From Nocardioidaceae bacterium (lineage in GTDB: Bacteria; Actinomycetota; Actinomycetes; Propionibacteriales; Nocardioidaceae): DNA of 64,000 nucleotides. Of the stretch, positions 43,421 to 51,246 are shown piece by piece; position 1 is the stretch's first letter; every line of letters begins with the position of its first letter. The stretch is from NCBI GenBank assembly GCA_020636935.1, contig JACJWW010000009.1, positions 1 to 64,000 of the forward strand. Reading direction: 5' to 3'. Below the pieces are notes generated by a model, which saw nothing but the letters and a program-made list of their open reading frames with translations, was not told the origin of the DNA and did not search any database. Position numbers and translations under genes: made by a program.

Positions 43421-44917
43421 ATGACAGGTCATCTATTCGTTTTGCATGGTCGGATTGAATCCCTGGTTCACGACGCCGCCATCATTTCGTCTGATGATCG
43501 TTTTAAGATCGAAGATCACTGGAAACGCCTGAGCCGCAGCTACCCGAAGAACCCCGCCCCTTGGGCCGAGCCAGAGGATTGGCCACAACGTGGCTGGGGG
43601 CGCGTAAGCGATGAAGTTTGGGCAGTCAGCATCGGTGGCTCCTCAGCACTGGAATACGAAGCGATCCTGAATCGGCTCTCTTCAGTGCTGCAAGAGATCG
43701 CCACAACACTTGAACATGAAATCCCGAAGGGAGATCGCGCACTTCCGTTGATCGCCCTACCGTTCATAGGGCTAGGTGGCACGGGATATGGCGACCAGCG
43801 AGGCGAAGTGATCAGCGATTTGCTTGATTGGGCAGATGAAAACGTAGCGGTTCACAATATCGACCTTGCGCTGGTAACGCCCGAATCATCTGTCTATGCA
43901 GCGGCTCAACAGACGCGTCTTCAGAACCACGCCAGTGAGGAAACGAGCTCACCCGATGCGGCAAGAAGTCCACATGGATTGGCAAAGCTTGCAAGGATGC
44001 GTGGTCTTGCCCTCCTAACTGGTGCTGGTATAGGCGTTCCGGCAGGCTTACCGACGTGGCCCAAACTCCTCGAGCGCCTATCAACGGATGCTGAGGGCTT
44101 GGATGTCGAGGCCATCAAGCAGTTGTCCCTCGTCGACCAAGCAACCCTCATTGAGATGCAGGACCAAGAGGATTTCAGAGCTCACGTTGGCAAAATCATC
44201 AGAGAAGCAACAACGCCATCCCTACTGCATGTCTTGCTTGCTGGGCTCAACATCCACGAAGTGGTGACGACCAACTACGACACCCTGTACGAAGATGCTG
44301 TCGCAAGCACCGACCTCGACCAGGGAATTGCGCTACCTTGGACTGCGTGCAAGGTCGGAGACCCTTGGATTCTTAAGCTTCACGGCGACGTGAACCATCA
44401 AGACGACATCATTCTCACCAGACGCCACATGCTGCGCTACGACGCGGACAATCGCCCTTCGGGATCTGTTCTCCAGAGTCTGCTATTGACTCGCCATGTT
44501 CTGATGATCGGCGTGTCACTCACTGACGACAACGTGATCAGGCTGGCCAGCGAAGTACAGGACTATCAAAAGGCCCACCATCTACCCGCGAAGATTCTGG
44601 GGACTCACTTGGACGTTTCTGGGGATGACATCCGAGCCAAGTTATGGGAAAAGCAAATAAGTTGGGTGCCAATGGAAGGTGAAACCCTCCCACAACGCGC
44701 CCGGTCCCTCGAACTCTTTCTCGACGAGATGGCTATGCATGCCAGCGAAGACTCGGCTTGGGTACTCGACCCTAGGTTTGCTGGCCTTTTGGCACCTGAT
44801 GAGCAGACACTTGCCGAGGAAGCCCGTTCGCTAGCTACGCGACTTGATGGCGAAAAGTGGAAGGCCATCAAGGCCGTGCTCAAACAACATGGAGCACCAA
44901 CCACCAAGTCCGAATGA
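43421..44917 (+). CDS. SIR2-domain protein with N-terminal macro-like domain
   Basis: A 498-residue, probably soluble, two-domain protein. Residues ~195-425 are a SIR2-type NAD-binding domain: GAGIGVPAGLP (201-211), TTNYD (283-287, Asn285 and Asp287), LKLHGDV with the expected catalytic His321, and LMIGVSLTDDNV. The four-Cys zinc module of protein deacetylases is absent, as in defence-type SIR2 NADases. Residues 1-165 look macro-like: LHGRIESLVHDAAII, LPFIGLGGTGYGDQRGEVI (113-131) and LALVTPESSVYAAAQQ. The macro assignment is by eye and tentative. Base composition appears more AT-rich than its ribosomal neighbours and codon choice is looser, suggesting transfer. An NAD-depleting or ADP-ribose-sensing defence protein is the leading idea. 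Confidence 0.75.
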   Translation: MTGHLFVLHGRIESLVHDAAIISSDDRFKIEDHWKRLSRSYPKNPAPWAEPEDWPQRGWGRVSDEVWAVSIGGSSALEYEAILNRLSSVLQEIATTLEHEIPKGDRALPLIALPFIGLGGTGYGDQRGEVISDLLDWADENVAVHNIDLALVTPESSVYAAAQQTRLQNHASEETSSPDAARSPHGLAKLARMRGLALLTGAGIGVPAGLPTWPKLLERLSTDAEGLDVEAIKQLSLVDQATLIEMQDQEDFRAHVGKIIREATTPSLLHVLLAGLNIHEVVTTNYDTLYEDAVASTDLDQGIALPWTACKVGDPWILKLHGDVNHQDDIILTRRHMLRYDADNRPSGSVLQSLLLTRHVLMIGVSLTDDNVIRLASEVQDYQKAHHLPAKILGTHLDVSGDDIRAKLWEKQISWVPMEGETLPQRARSLELFLDEMAMHASEDSAWVLDPRFAGLLAPDEQTLAEEARSLATRLDGEKWKAIKAVLKQHGAPTTKSE

Positions 44918-44919
44918 CG

Positions 44920-44964
44920 CAACAAAGGGTCTTGCGTTCGCGATGAACACAAGACCCTTTGTTG
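44920..44964. terminator. Bidirectional terminator between the SIR2 gene and rplQ
   Basis: A perfect 15-bp stem (44920-44934 with 44950-44964) reads CAACAAAGGGTCTTG, loop, CAAGACCCTTTGTTG. It lies three bases after the SIR2 stop and twelve bases beyond the rplQ stop on the other strand, so it can end both convergent transcripts. Confidence 0.88.
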
Positions 44965-44976
44965 AGCTTGAAGGAC

Positions 44977-45558
44977 TCAGGCGGTCTCTTCGTCCTTGGG
45001 TGCTTCTTCAGTAGCCTCATCAGCAGGCGCTGCCTCAGCAACAGCCTCGTCGGCTGCAGCATCTTCGGCCACGGCTTCCTCGGAAGATGCCTCGTCAGCG
45101 GGAGCCTCGGTTGGCTCTTCTGCCTCGACCTCTTCTGCCTCGACCGGCACGGGAGCGGCTTCGGCCTTGGCTTCCTTCTTGGTGGAAGGCTTCGGCGCAT
45201 AGGCCTCGGTCACGAGCTCGATCACTGCCATGGGTGCGTTGTCACCCTTGCGTGGGCCGATCTTGGTGATCCGGGTGTAGCCGCCGGGGCGATCCTTGAA
45301 GGTTTCGGCGATGTCAGTGAACAACACGTGTACGACGGACTTGTCGCGGATGACCTTCAAGACCTCGCGACGGTTGTGCAGATCGCCGCGCTTGGCCTTC
45401 GTGATCAGCTTCTCTGCGTAGGGACGCAGCACCCGAGCTTTGGTCTCGGTAGTGGTGATCCGGCCGTGCTCGAACAGCGAGGTTGCGAGGTTGGCCAAGA
45501 TCAGCCGTTGGTGCGCCGGGCTGCCGCCGAGGCGCTTGCCCTTACGTGGAGTTGGCAT
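44977..45558 (-). CDS. rplQ: 50S ribosomal protein L17
   Basis: A 193-residue L17. The conserved ~118 residues (PTPRKGKRLGGSPAHQRLIL, LFEHGRITTTETKARVLRPY, GGYTRITKIGPRKGDNAPMA) are followed by a ~75-residue tail made almost entirely of Ala and Glu. Such acidic tails on L17 are frequent in actinobacteria. It is the last gene of the alpha operon, behind rpoA. Confidence 0.97.
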   Translation of the reverse strand: MPTPRKGKRLGGSPAHQRLILANLATSLFEHGRITTTETKARVLRPYAEKLITKAKRGDLHNRREVLKVIRDKSVVHVLFTDIAETFKDRPGGYTRITKIGPRKGDNAPMAVIELVTEAYAPKPSTKKEAKAEAAPVPVEAEEVEAEEPTEAPADEASSEEAVAEDAAADEAVAEAAPADEATEEAPKDEETA

Positions 45559-45643
45559 TGTGTTTCTCGATTCTCCTGAGCCGGACTAGGTACTCAGGTA
45601 GCGGGTGTTCAGTTCGGCGAGTTGTCGGTTTGAGCCGACCAAC

Positions 45644-46663
45644 TCACAGTTGCTCGTCTTCGACGAAGGTGTCGTCGTAGTCGTCTTCTTCGTAGGCTGC
45701 CAAGGCTGCGGCCGGGTCGAAACCAGGTGCGCTGTCCTTGAGGCCCAGGCCCATCTCGTGCAACTTGAGCTTGACTTCGTCGATCGACTTGGCGCCAAAG
45801 TTGCGGATGTCGAGGAGGTCCTGCTCCGAGCGCTGCAGCAGCTCACCGACAGTGTCGAGGCCCTCACGCTTGAGGCAGTTGTAGGAACGCACGGTGAGGT
45901 TGAGCTCCTCAACCGGCATCGCGAGATCCTGAGCCAACTGCTCATCGACCGGAGACGGCCCGATGTCGATGCCTTCAGCCTCGACATTGAGCTCTCGAGC
46001 CAGACCGAACAGCTCCACCAGGGTGCTGCCCGCAGAGGCGAGAGCATCACGCGGAGCGATGGCCGGCTTGGTCTCCACGTCGATGACCAGGCGATCGAAG
46101 TCGGTGCGCTGCTCGACACGAGTGGCCTCGACCTTGTAGGTCACCTTCAGCACGGGGCTGTAGATGGAGTCGACCGGCATCCGGCCAATCTCGTCATCAG
46201 GGCCCTTGTTTTGTGCCGCAGAAACATAGCCTCGGCCACGCTCGACCACGAGCTCCATCTCCAGGCTGCCCTTGGAGTTGAGAGTCGCGATGTGCAGGTC
46301 TGGGCTGTGGATCTCCACACCAGCGGGGACCTCAATGTCAGAGGCCTTTACTTCACCGGAGCCAGACTTGCGCAACACCAAGGTGACTGGCTCGTCATGC
46401 TCGGAGGAGACCACCAGTGACTTGAGGTTGAGGATGATCTCGGTGACATCCTCCTTGACCCCTTCAATGGTGGAGAACTCATGAAGCGCGGAGGCCACCT
46501 TGATGCTGGTGACTGCCGCTCCGGGGATGGATGACAACAGGGTACGGCGCAACGAGTTGCCGAGCGTGTAGCCGAAGCCGGGCTCGAGTGGTTCGATCAC
46601 GAAACGTGACCGGAACTCGTCTACTACTTCTTCTGAGAGCTGCGGACGCTGAGCGATGAGCAC
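45644..46663 (-). CDS. rpoA: RNA polymerase alpha subunit
   Basis: A 339-residue alpha subunit. The GTG at 46663 (MLIAQRPQLSEEVVDEF) is preferred over one nine codons earlier because GAAGGA lies about eight bases upstream and homologues begin here. The N-terminal dimerisation domain has EPGFGYTLGNSLRRTLLSSI. The C-terminal domain (VRSYNCLKREGLDTVGELLQ, IRNFGAKSIDEVKLKL) contacts UP elements and activators. The gene lies between rpsD and rplQ, the canonical alpha-operon order. Confidence 0.97.
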   Translation of the reverse strand: MLIAQRPQLSEEVVDEFRSRFVIEPLEPGFGYTLGNSLRRTLLSSIPGAAVTSIKVASALHEFSTIEGVKEDVTEIILNLKSLVVSSEHDEPVTLVLRKSGSGEVKASDIEVPAGVEIHSPDLHIATLNSKGSLEMELVVERGRGYVSAAQNKGPDDEIGRMPVDSIYSPVLKVTYKVEATRVEQRTDFDRLVIDVETKPAIAPRDALASAGSTLVELFGLARELNVEAEGIDIGPSPVDEQLAQDLAMPVEELNLTVRSYNCLKREGLDTVGELLQRSEQDLLDIRNFGAKSIDEVKLKLHEMGLGLKDSAPGFDPAAALAAYEEDDYDDTFVEDEQL

Positions 46664-46740
46664 TTGTTTTTCCTTCCCGAGTCCAACCACTATTTGATGG
46701 ACTCGAACTCACACAGGCGGTCGGTTTTGAGTTGGGTTGA

Positions 46741-47349
46741 TTACTTCTTGGAGTAGTACTCGACGATGAGTTGCTCTTGCACGGGGATGTCGATCTGCTC
46801 GCGCACGGGCAGGGAGTGCACCAAGATCCTCATCCGACTGGGCACAGCCTCGAGCCAAGCAGGCACGATCCGCTCACCGTGAGTTTCGCGAGCCACGATG
46901 AATGGCGTCATCTCCAGCGACTTCTCGCGTACGTCGATGACGTCCTTCTCGGTGACCTGGAAGCTCGGGATGTCGACCTTCTTGCCGTTGACCTTGAAGT
47001 GGCCGTGTACGACGAGCTGGCGCGCGTGGCGGCGGGTGCGGGCGTAGCCGGCACGGTAGACCACGTTGTCCAAGCGGGTTTCGAGCAGCTGCAGCAGGTT
47101 GTCACCGGTCTTGCCGGGACGACGGCTGGCCTCGTTGTAGTAGCGGTGGAACTGCTTCTCCATCACGCCGTAGGTGAAGCGTGCCTTCTGCTTCTCCTGG
47201 AGCTGATTGCGGTACTCGCTCTCCTTGATCCGCGCGCGGCCGTGCTGACCTGGGGCGTAGGGGCGCTTTTCGAATGCGGCGTCCCCGCCTACCAGGTCGA
47301 CGCCGAGACGACGCGACTTGCGAGTCATGGGTCCGGTGTAACGAGCCAT
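46741..47349 (-). CDS. rpsD: 30S ribosomal protein S4
   Basis: A 202-residue S4. ARYTGPMTRKSRRLGVDLVG and RPYAPGQHG open it. The S4 RNA-binding domain is at RLDNVVYRAGYARTRRHARQ, with LVVHGHFKVNGKKVDIPSF. No Cys4 zinc knuckle is present near the N-terminus, so it is the zinc-free form. S4 is often the translational regulator of the alpha operon, but no leader structure was assessed here. Confidence 0.97.
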   Translation of the reverse strand: MARYTGPMTRKSRRLGVDLVGGDAAFEKRPYAPGQHGRARIKESEYRNQLQEKQKARFTYGVMEKQFHRYYNEASRRPGKTGDNLLQLLETRLDNVVYRAGYARTRRHARQLVVHGHFKVNGKKVDIPSFQVTEKDVIDVREKSLEMTPFIVARETHGERIVPAWLEAVPSRMRILVHSLPVREQIDIPVQEQLIVEYYSKK

Positions 47350-47378
47350 GTCTAAGCCTTTCTAAGTCTCTTGGTCGA

Positions 47379-47789
47379 TCAGACGCGGCGGCGCTTGGGC
47401 GGCCGGCATCCGTTGTGGGGGGTGGGCGTGACGTCAGAGATGCTGCCGACCTCGAGGCCGATCGCACCCAGCGAGCGGATCGCGGTCTCGCGGCCAGAGC
47501 CGGGGCCCTTGACGAAGACGTCGATCTTCTTCATGCCGTGGTCCATCGCGCGGCGACCAGCGGCTTCAGCAGCCATCTGCGCAGCGAATGGGGTCGACTT
47601 GCGTGAGCCCTTGAAGCCGACGGTGCCGGCTGAAGCCCATGAGATCACTGCACCGGTGGGATCGGTGATCGTGACGATGGTGTTGTTGAACGTGCTCTTG
47701 ATGTGGGCTTCGCCCTGGACGACGTTCTTCTTTTCCTTGCGGCGCACCTTGCCTTTGGCGCCGGCCGCTGCGCGGCTCTTGGGAGGCAT
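47379..47789 (-). CDS. rpsK: 30S ribosomal protein S11
   Basis: A 136-residue S11 with a basic N-terminus (MPPKSRAAAGAKGKVRRKEK). The conserved body has GEAHIKSTFNNTIVTITDPT, GSRKSTPFAAQMAAEAAGRR and VKGPGSGRETAIRSLG, and it ends in NGCRPPKRRRV. It lies between rpsM and rpsD in the usual order. Confidence 0.97.
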   Translation of the reverse strand: MPPKSRAAAGAKGKVRRKEKKNVVQGEAHIKSTFNNTIVTITDPTGAVISWASAGTVGFKGSRKSTPFAAQMAAEAAGRRAMDHGMKKIDVFVKGPGSGRETAIRSLGAIGLEVGSISDVTPTPHNGCRPPKRRRV

Positions 47790-47840
47790 CTAGTTACTCC
47801 TGATTTCTGGTTGAAAGCTTGTTGTGCAACCGAAGCGTGG

Positions 47841-48209
47841 TTACTTCTTCTTGCCGGAGACCGTGCGCTTGGGGCCCTTGCGGGTGCGAGCGTTGGTCTT
47901 GGTGCGCTGGCCGCGGACAGGCAGACCCATCCGGTGGCGGCGACCTTGGTAGCTACCGATCTCCATCTTGCGGCGGATGTCGGCCTGGACCTCACGGCGC
48001 AGATCGCCCTCGGTCTTGAAGTTGGCTTCGATTTCGTCACGGAGCTTCACCAGCTCCTCGTCACCCAGCGTGTGCACGCGAGCGTTGGGATCAACGCCGG
48101 TCGCGGCCAGAAGCTGCTGAGCACGGGTACGGCCGATGCCGTAGATGTAGGTAAGTGCGACCTCAATGCGCTTGTCGCGCGGCAGGTCAACACCAACGAG
48201 GCGTGCCAT
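47841..48209 (-). CDS. rpsM: 30S ribosomal protein S13
   Basis: A 122-residue S13 read from the ATG at 48209 (MARLVGVDLPRDKRIEVALT); the in-frame extension to 48278 is not conserved and is rejected. YIYGIGRTRAQQLLAATGVD and GRRHRMGLPVRGQRTKTNAR are the helix-two-turn-helix and C-terminal tail that contact 16S rRNA and P-site tRNA. A 163-base space with no gene separates it from rpmJ. Confidence 0.96.
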   Translation of the reverse strand: MARLVGVDLPRDKRIEVALTYIYGIGRTRAQQLLAATGVDPNARVHTLGDEELVKLRDEIEANFKTEGDLRREVQADIRRKMEIGSYQGRRHRMGLPVRGQRTKTNARTRKGPKRTVSGKKK

Positions 48210-48372
48210 TTTTGGCCTTTCCTGAAGGGTTTCCCCTTCGATTTCACGGCGGTGTTGGCGTGTCGCATCTGGTGTCAAGGACCCCAGCTCCGGCCATCCG
48301 TTCCGGAGGTGTTTTCAGTACGTCGTACCTAAGCGAACACGTTGTCTTGTCGATATTCAGTTGTGGCTGCGA

Positions 48373-48486
48373 TCAGCCCTGGCGCTGCTTGTGGCGCGGG
48401 TTTTCGCAGATCACCATGACGCGGCCGTGGCGACGGATCACCTTGCACTTGTCACAGATGGGCTTGACGCTTGGATTGACCTTCAT
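48373..48486 (-). CDS. rpmJ: 50S ribosomal protein L36
   Basis: A 37-residue L36, read as MKVNPSVKPICDKCKVIRRH followed by GRVMVICENPRHKQRQG and a TGA. The zinc ligands Cys11, Cys14, Cys27 and His32 are all present, so this is the zinc-dependent form. It lies between infA and rpsM, the canonical position. Confidence 0.97.
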   Translation of the reverse strand: MKVNPSVKPICDKCKVIRRHGRVMVICENPRHKQRQG

Positions 48487-48522
48487 GTCAGATCTTTCTT
48501 GGCAGTAGCGGCTGGACGCAGG

Positions 48523-48744
48523 TCACTTGTAGCGATAGGTGATCCGACCTCGGGTGAGGTCGTAGGGAGTCAGCTCCACCACCACGCGGTCCTCGGGGAG
48601 GATCCGGATGTAGTGCTGGCGCATTTTGCCGCTGATATGGGCGAGAACCACGTGTCCGTTGGTCAACTCGACCCGGAACATGGCGTTTGGCAGGGCCTCC
48701 ACGACGGAGCCCTCCATCTCAATCACGCCTTCTTTCTTCGGCAT
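48523..48744 (-). CDS. infA: Translation initiation factor IF-1
   Basis: A 73-residue OB-fold initiation factor, MPKKEGVIEMEGSVVEALPN and so on, nearly identical in character to other actinobacterial IF-1 proteins. The ATG at 48744 is chosen by conservation; a GTG three codons earlier is possible. It opens the alpha-operon part of the cluster (infA, rpmJ, rpsM, rpsK, rpsD, rpoA, rplQ). The 294 bases upstream contain no gene and presumably hold its promoter. Confidence 0.96.
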   Translation of the reverse strand: MPKKEGVIEMEGSVVEALPNAMFRVELTNGHVVLAHISGKMRQHYIRILPEDRVVVELTPYDLTRGRITYRYK

Positions 48745-49038
48745 GTCCTCCACAATCTGTTTGGCTACTGGTGCACTGCTGATGCAGTTGTACGTCGTGC
48801 CCGGGAACCGCCTAGCTGCATGCAGCCAGTGGACCTCGTGAGAGGAACGAGCACCTCAACCTGCATCAGGCGCAGGGCTACCCGAAGGCAGCACCTAAGC
48901 TTGTTGCGGGCAGCCGCGAGGCACCCAAGACCATACCCACGTTGGGCAGACACGTCAGTGTATGGGATTACACCCCAGAAATCCTAATCGAGGTCGGGCG
49001 CAATCGCGGACACCGGACTCTGATCGACGCAGTCTCGC

Positions 49039-51246
49039 TCAGCGCAGGCTGCGATTGACGAAAAAGGTCACCGGGTTGAAGGGTGCCAGCAGGCGCCGCT
49101 GAGTCGAGCCAGCCTTCTTCAATGCCGCGATCTCAACGTCGATGCGATCCCAGTAGGCCGTGGCTTGCCCTTCGGTTGGCTCACGCTCAGCGAAGCTGGC
49201 CTCATCGGCACTGTGCGACAAACTGGCGCCAGCCGGGGCGTGCACCAGTTGCTTGGCCTGGCTCGGCCTGGCCGCACCAAGTGGCGCTTGGGTGCCCATG
49301 TCACGCGCACTGTCCAACAATTCAGCCCACGCACCTGCGATCCGGTCACCAGGAGCGCCCGTACGCCGCCGCCGCCTGCGCCGCAGCCTTTTGAGGAGCG
49401 GCACGGTCAGCAACAGCAGGAGGAGCAGCAGGATCGGCACTGCCGCCTTGATCCAGCCGCGCTTGACCGCCTCTTCGTTTTGTTGCTTCTTCTTCTGCTG
49501 CTGCTTCTTCACATGGGGCTGGTTTTGGGGCTGGTCCTGCTTCTTCGGTTTGGGCGGCATGATGTTCAGGTTTGGCACATAGGCGCGAGGCGGGGGCTTT
49601 GTGCCGGTGAATGCTTCACGCGGCAGGACCCGCCAACTCCCATCGGCAATCCGCAATTCAACCCAGGCTTGGATGTCCTTGCCCTTGATCTGACGATTCT
49701 TGGGCAGGACCGCCCCGACCACGACACGAGCAGGCACTCCCGCCGCATTGGCCATCAGGGCCATAGCAGCGGCGTACTGCTCGTCGTCACCAACGACATA
49801 TGGGGCCCCCATGAAGCTGCCAAAGAGTCGCTTGACGTCTTGTCCGGCGAGGTACTGGGACTCCCACTCTTCTGAGCCGCTGGAGTAGTGCCCTTGGGTC
49901 CTCAGATATTCGGCGATCGTGAAGACCTTCTGCATGGGAGTGCCCTTGCCGCCGAGGCTGCGCACGAAGAAGTGCGCCTCTGCCAATCCTTTGTCGATGG
50001 AGGTCATCGCTTGTGGATAGGGCTTCATCCCCCGACGCAATTTGTCGTCTGGCACCGTGCCTTCGAAGTCAAAGTCGTTACCGCTGCCGATCCCAATCGG
50101 CACCACAGTCGAGTTGGTCGCTTGGTTGTAGAGCAGCCGATTGCGGCGATTGTCTTCATCGGTGTAGACGAAGGCCAGCGATCGGATTGCCCCCACGGTG
50201 GGCAACCAGTCGCCCTTGTAGGGCCTCTGCACCTTGACGGTTGCCGCAATCTCTTCGCCCGACGCCTTGCGGGCCATGGTGGTGTCCATCCGCAAGAAGC
50301 GATCCGATGTCGTTCCCGGCGTGGTGTCGTTGGCGGCAAACCAACTGCGGCCGTCATAGGCATCAAGAGCCACGAGCCGCACTCGAGACTCGACGGGTGC
50401 ACCTTCTACGACAAACAAGAGCTTGTCGTAGACATTGTCCTTGTCTCCCAGGCGCTGCTTGGTGAAGGTGCGGAAGCGGCTCAACGGATTGTCGAAGTCG
50501 CTCGTATCGGGCAAAGTGCCGACCTGACCGCGCAGAGACAAACCTGGATCCTTGCGATCAGGCGAGGTGATCACAAAGGCAATGCCCGAGGCCACGCCCA
50601 GCACCACCAACAAGACCACCCCTTTGGTGATCAACCCACTCTTGGCTCCACTGAGCAGGGTCTCCCGGTCCGAATGGACCAGCCCTCGCAACATCACCCA
50701 CCCCAACAGCGCCAAGGTCAAGGCGAGTGGCACCCAATCAGAGAGATTGCCCAGTTGGCTGACCGACAGGGCAGCCGCTGCCCCAAGCAAGATGGGTAGG
50801 GCAAAGAGCCCAGGGCTGCGCCCACGGAAGGCCAAGCTCGCAGCGATGGCAGCGGTGGCATAGGAGATCACGAAGGGCACCATCGCCGGTGGCCCCTCGA
50901 CATCAACCCATGGCCAAGTCGTGAGCAGGTCATTCCATCCCGTGAAGGTGCCAGTCATGACATCCGCGAGGGTCTCGCCGTTGGGTACGCCGAGCGCGAA
51001 GCCGGGCGAGCGGAGGGCAAATGGGCCAGCCAACAACAGCCAACCCATGAACAGTGCCGGGATGAGCACCCAGACCGATGCCCGAGTCAATGCAGCCGAG
51101 ATCAAGGTTGCGCAGAGAGCACCCGACAGTCCGATCACCCAAAGCTCATTTGAGGCGTACGACGCACGCAGCGGGGTCAGCACGGCAGTGGCGGCCAGCA
51201 CCACTGCCAAACCCTCCAAGGCAATCCGGCTCCATTTTGGGCTCAT
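49039..51246 (-). CDS. TgpA-like DUF3488/transglutaminase membrane protein, probably inactive
   Basis: A 735-residue protein. About six helices in the first ~215 residues form the DUF3488 part. A large extracytoplasmic region with a transglutaminase-like domain follows (about 430-545), then a Pro/Gln/Lys-rich linker, another helix near residue 600 and a cytoplasmic tail. In active family members the core reads G-x-C-x-x-F/Y-A and H-A-W. Here it reads GDDEQYAAAMAL and DIQAWVEL, so the nucleophilic Cys and the His are replaced. It is the last gene of moxR-DUF58-tgpA and shares one base with the DUF58 gene. A structural or binding role is more likely than catalysis. Confidence 0.88.
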   Translation of the reverse strand: MSPKWSRIALEGLAVVLAATAVLTPLRASYASNELWVIGLSGALCATLISAALTRASVWVLIPALFMGWLLLAGPFALRSPGFALGVPNGETLADVMTGTFTGWNDLLTTWPWVDVEGPPAMVPFVISYATAAIAASLAFRGRSPGLFALPILLGAAAALSVSQLGNLSDWVPLALTLALLGWVMLRGLVHSDRETLLSGAKSGLITKGVVLLVVLGVASGIAFVITSPDRKDPGLSLRGQVGTLPDTSDFDNPLSRFRTFTKQRLGDKDNVYDKLLFVVEGAPVESRVRLVALDAYDGRSWFAANDTTPGTTSDRFLRMDTTMARKASGEEIAATVKVQRPYKGDWLPTVGAIRSLAFVYTDEDNRRNRLLYNQATNSTVVPIGIGSGNDFDFEGTVPDDKLRRGMKPYPQAMTSIDKGLAEAHFFVRSLGGKGTPMQKVFTIAEYLRTQGHYSSGSEEWESQYLAGQDVKRLFGSFMGAPYVVGDDEQYAAAMALMANAAGVPARVVVGAVLPKNRQIKGKDIQAWVELRIADGSWRVLPREAFTGTKPPPRAYVPNLNIMPPKPKKQDQPQNQPHVKKQQQKKKQQNEEAVKRGWIKAAVPILLLLLLLLTVPLLKRLRRRRRRRTGAPGDRIAGAWAELLDSARDMGTQAPLGAARPSQAKQLVHAPAGASLSHSADEASFAEREPTEGQATAYWDRIDVEIAALKKAGSTQRRLLAPFNPVTFFVNRSLR

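Noticed and set aside
48754..49038. A possible small gene (62 codons, minus strand) before infA.
   Set aside because: Composition is Arg/Cys-rich, there is no ribosome site, and the interval is the expected promoter region of the infA operon. No convincing -35/-10 pair was found.
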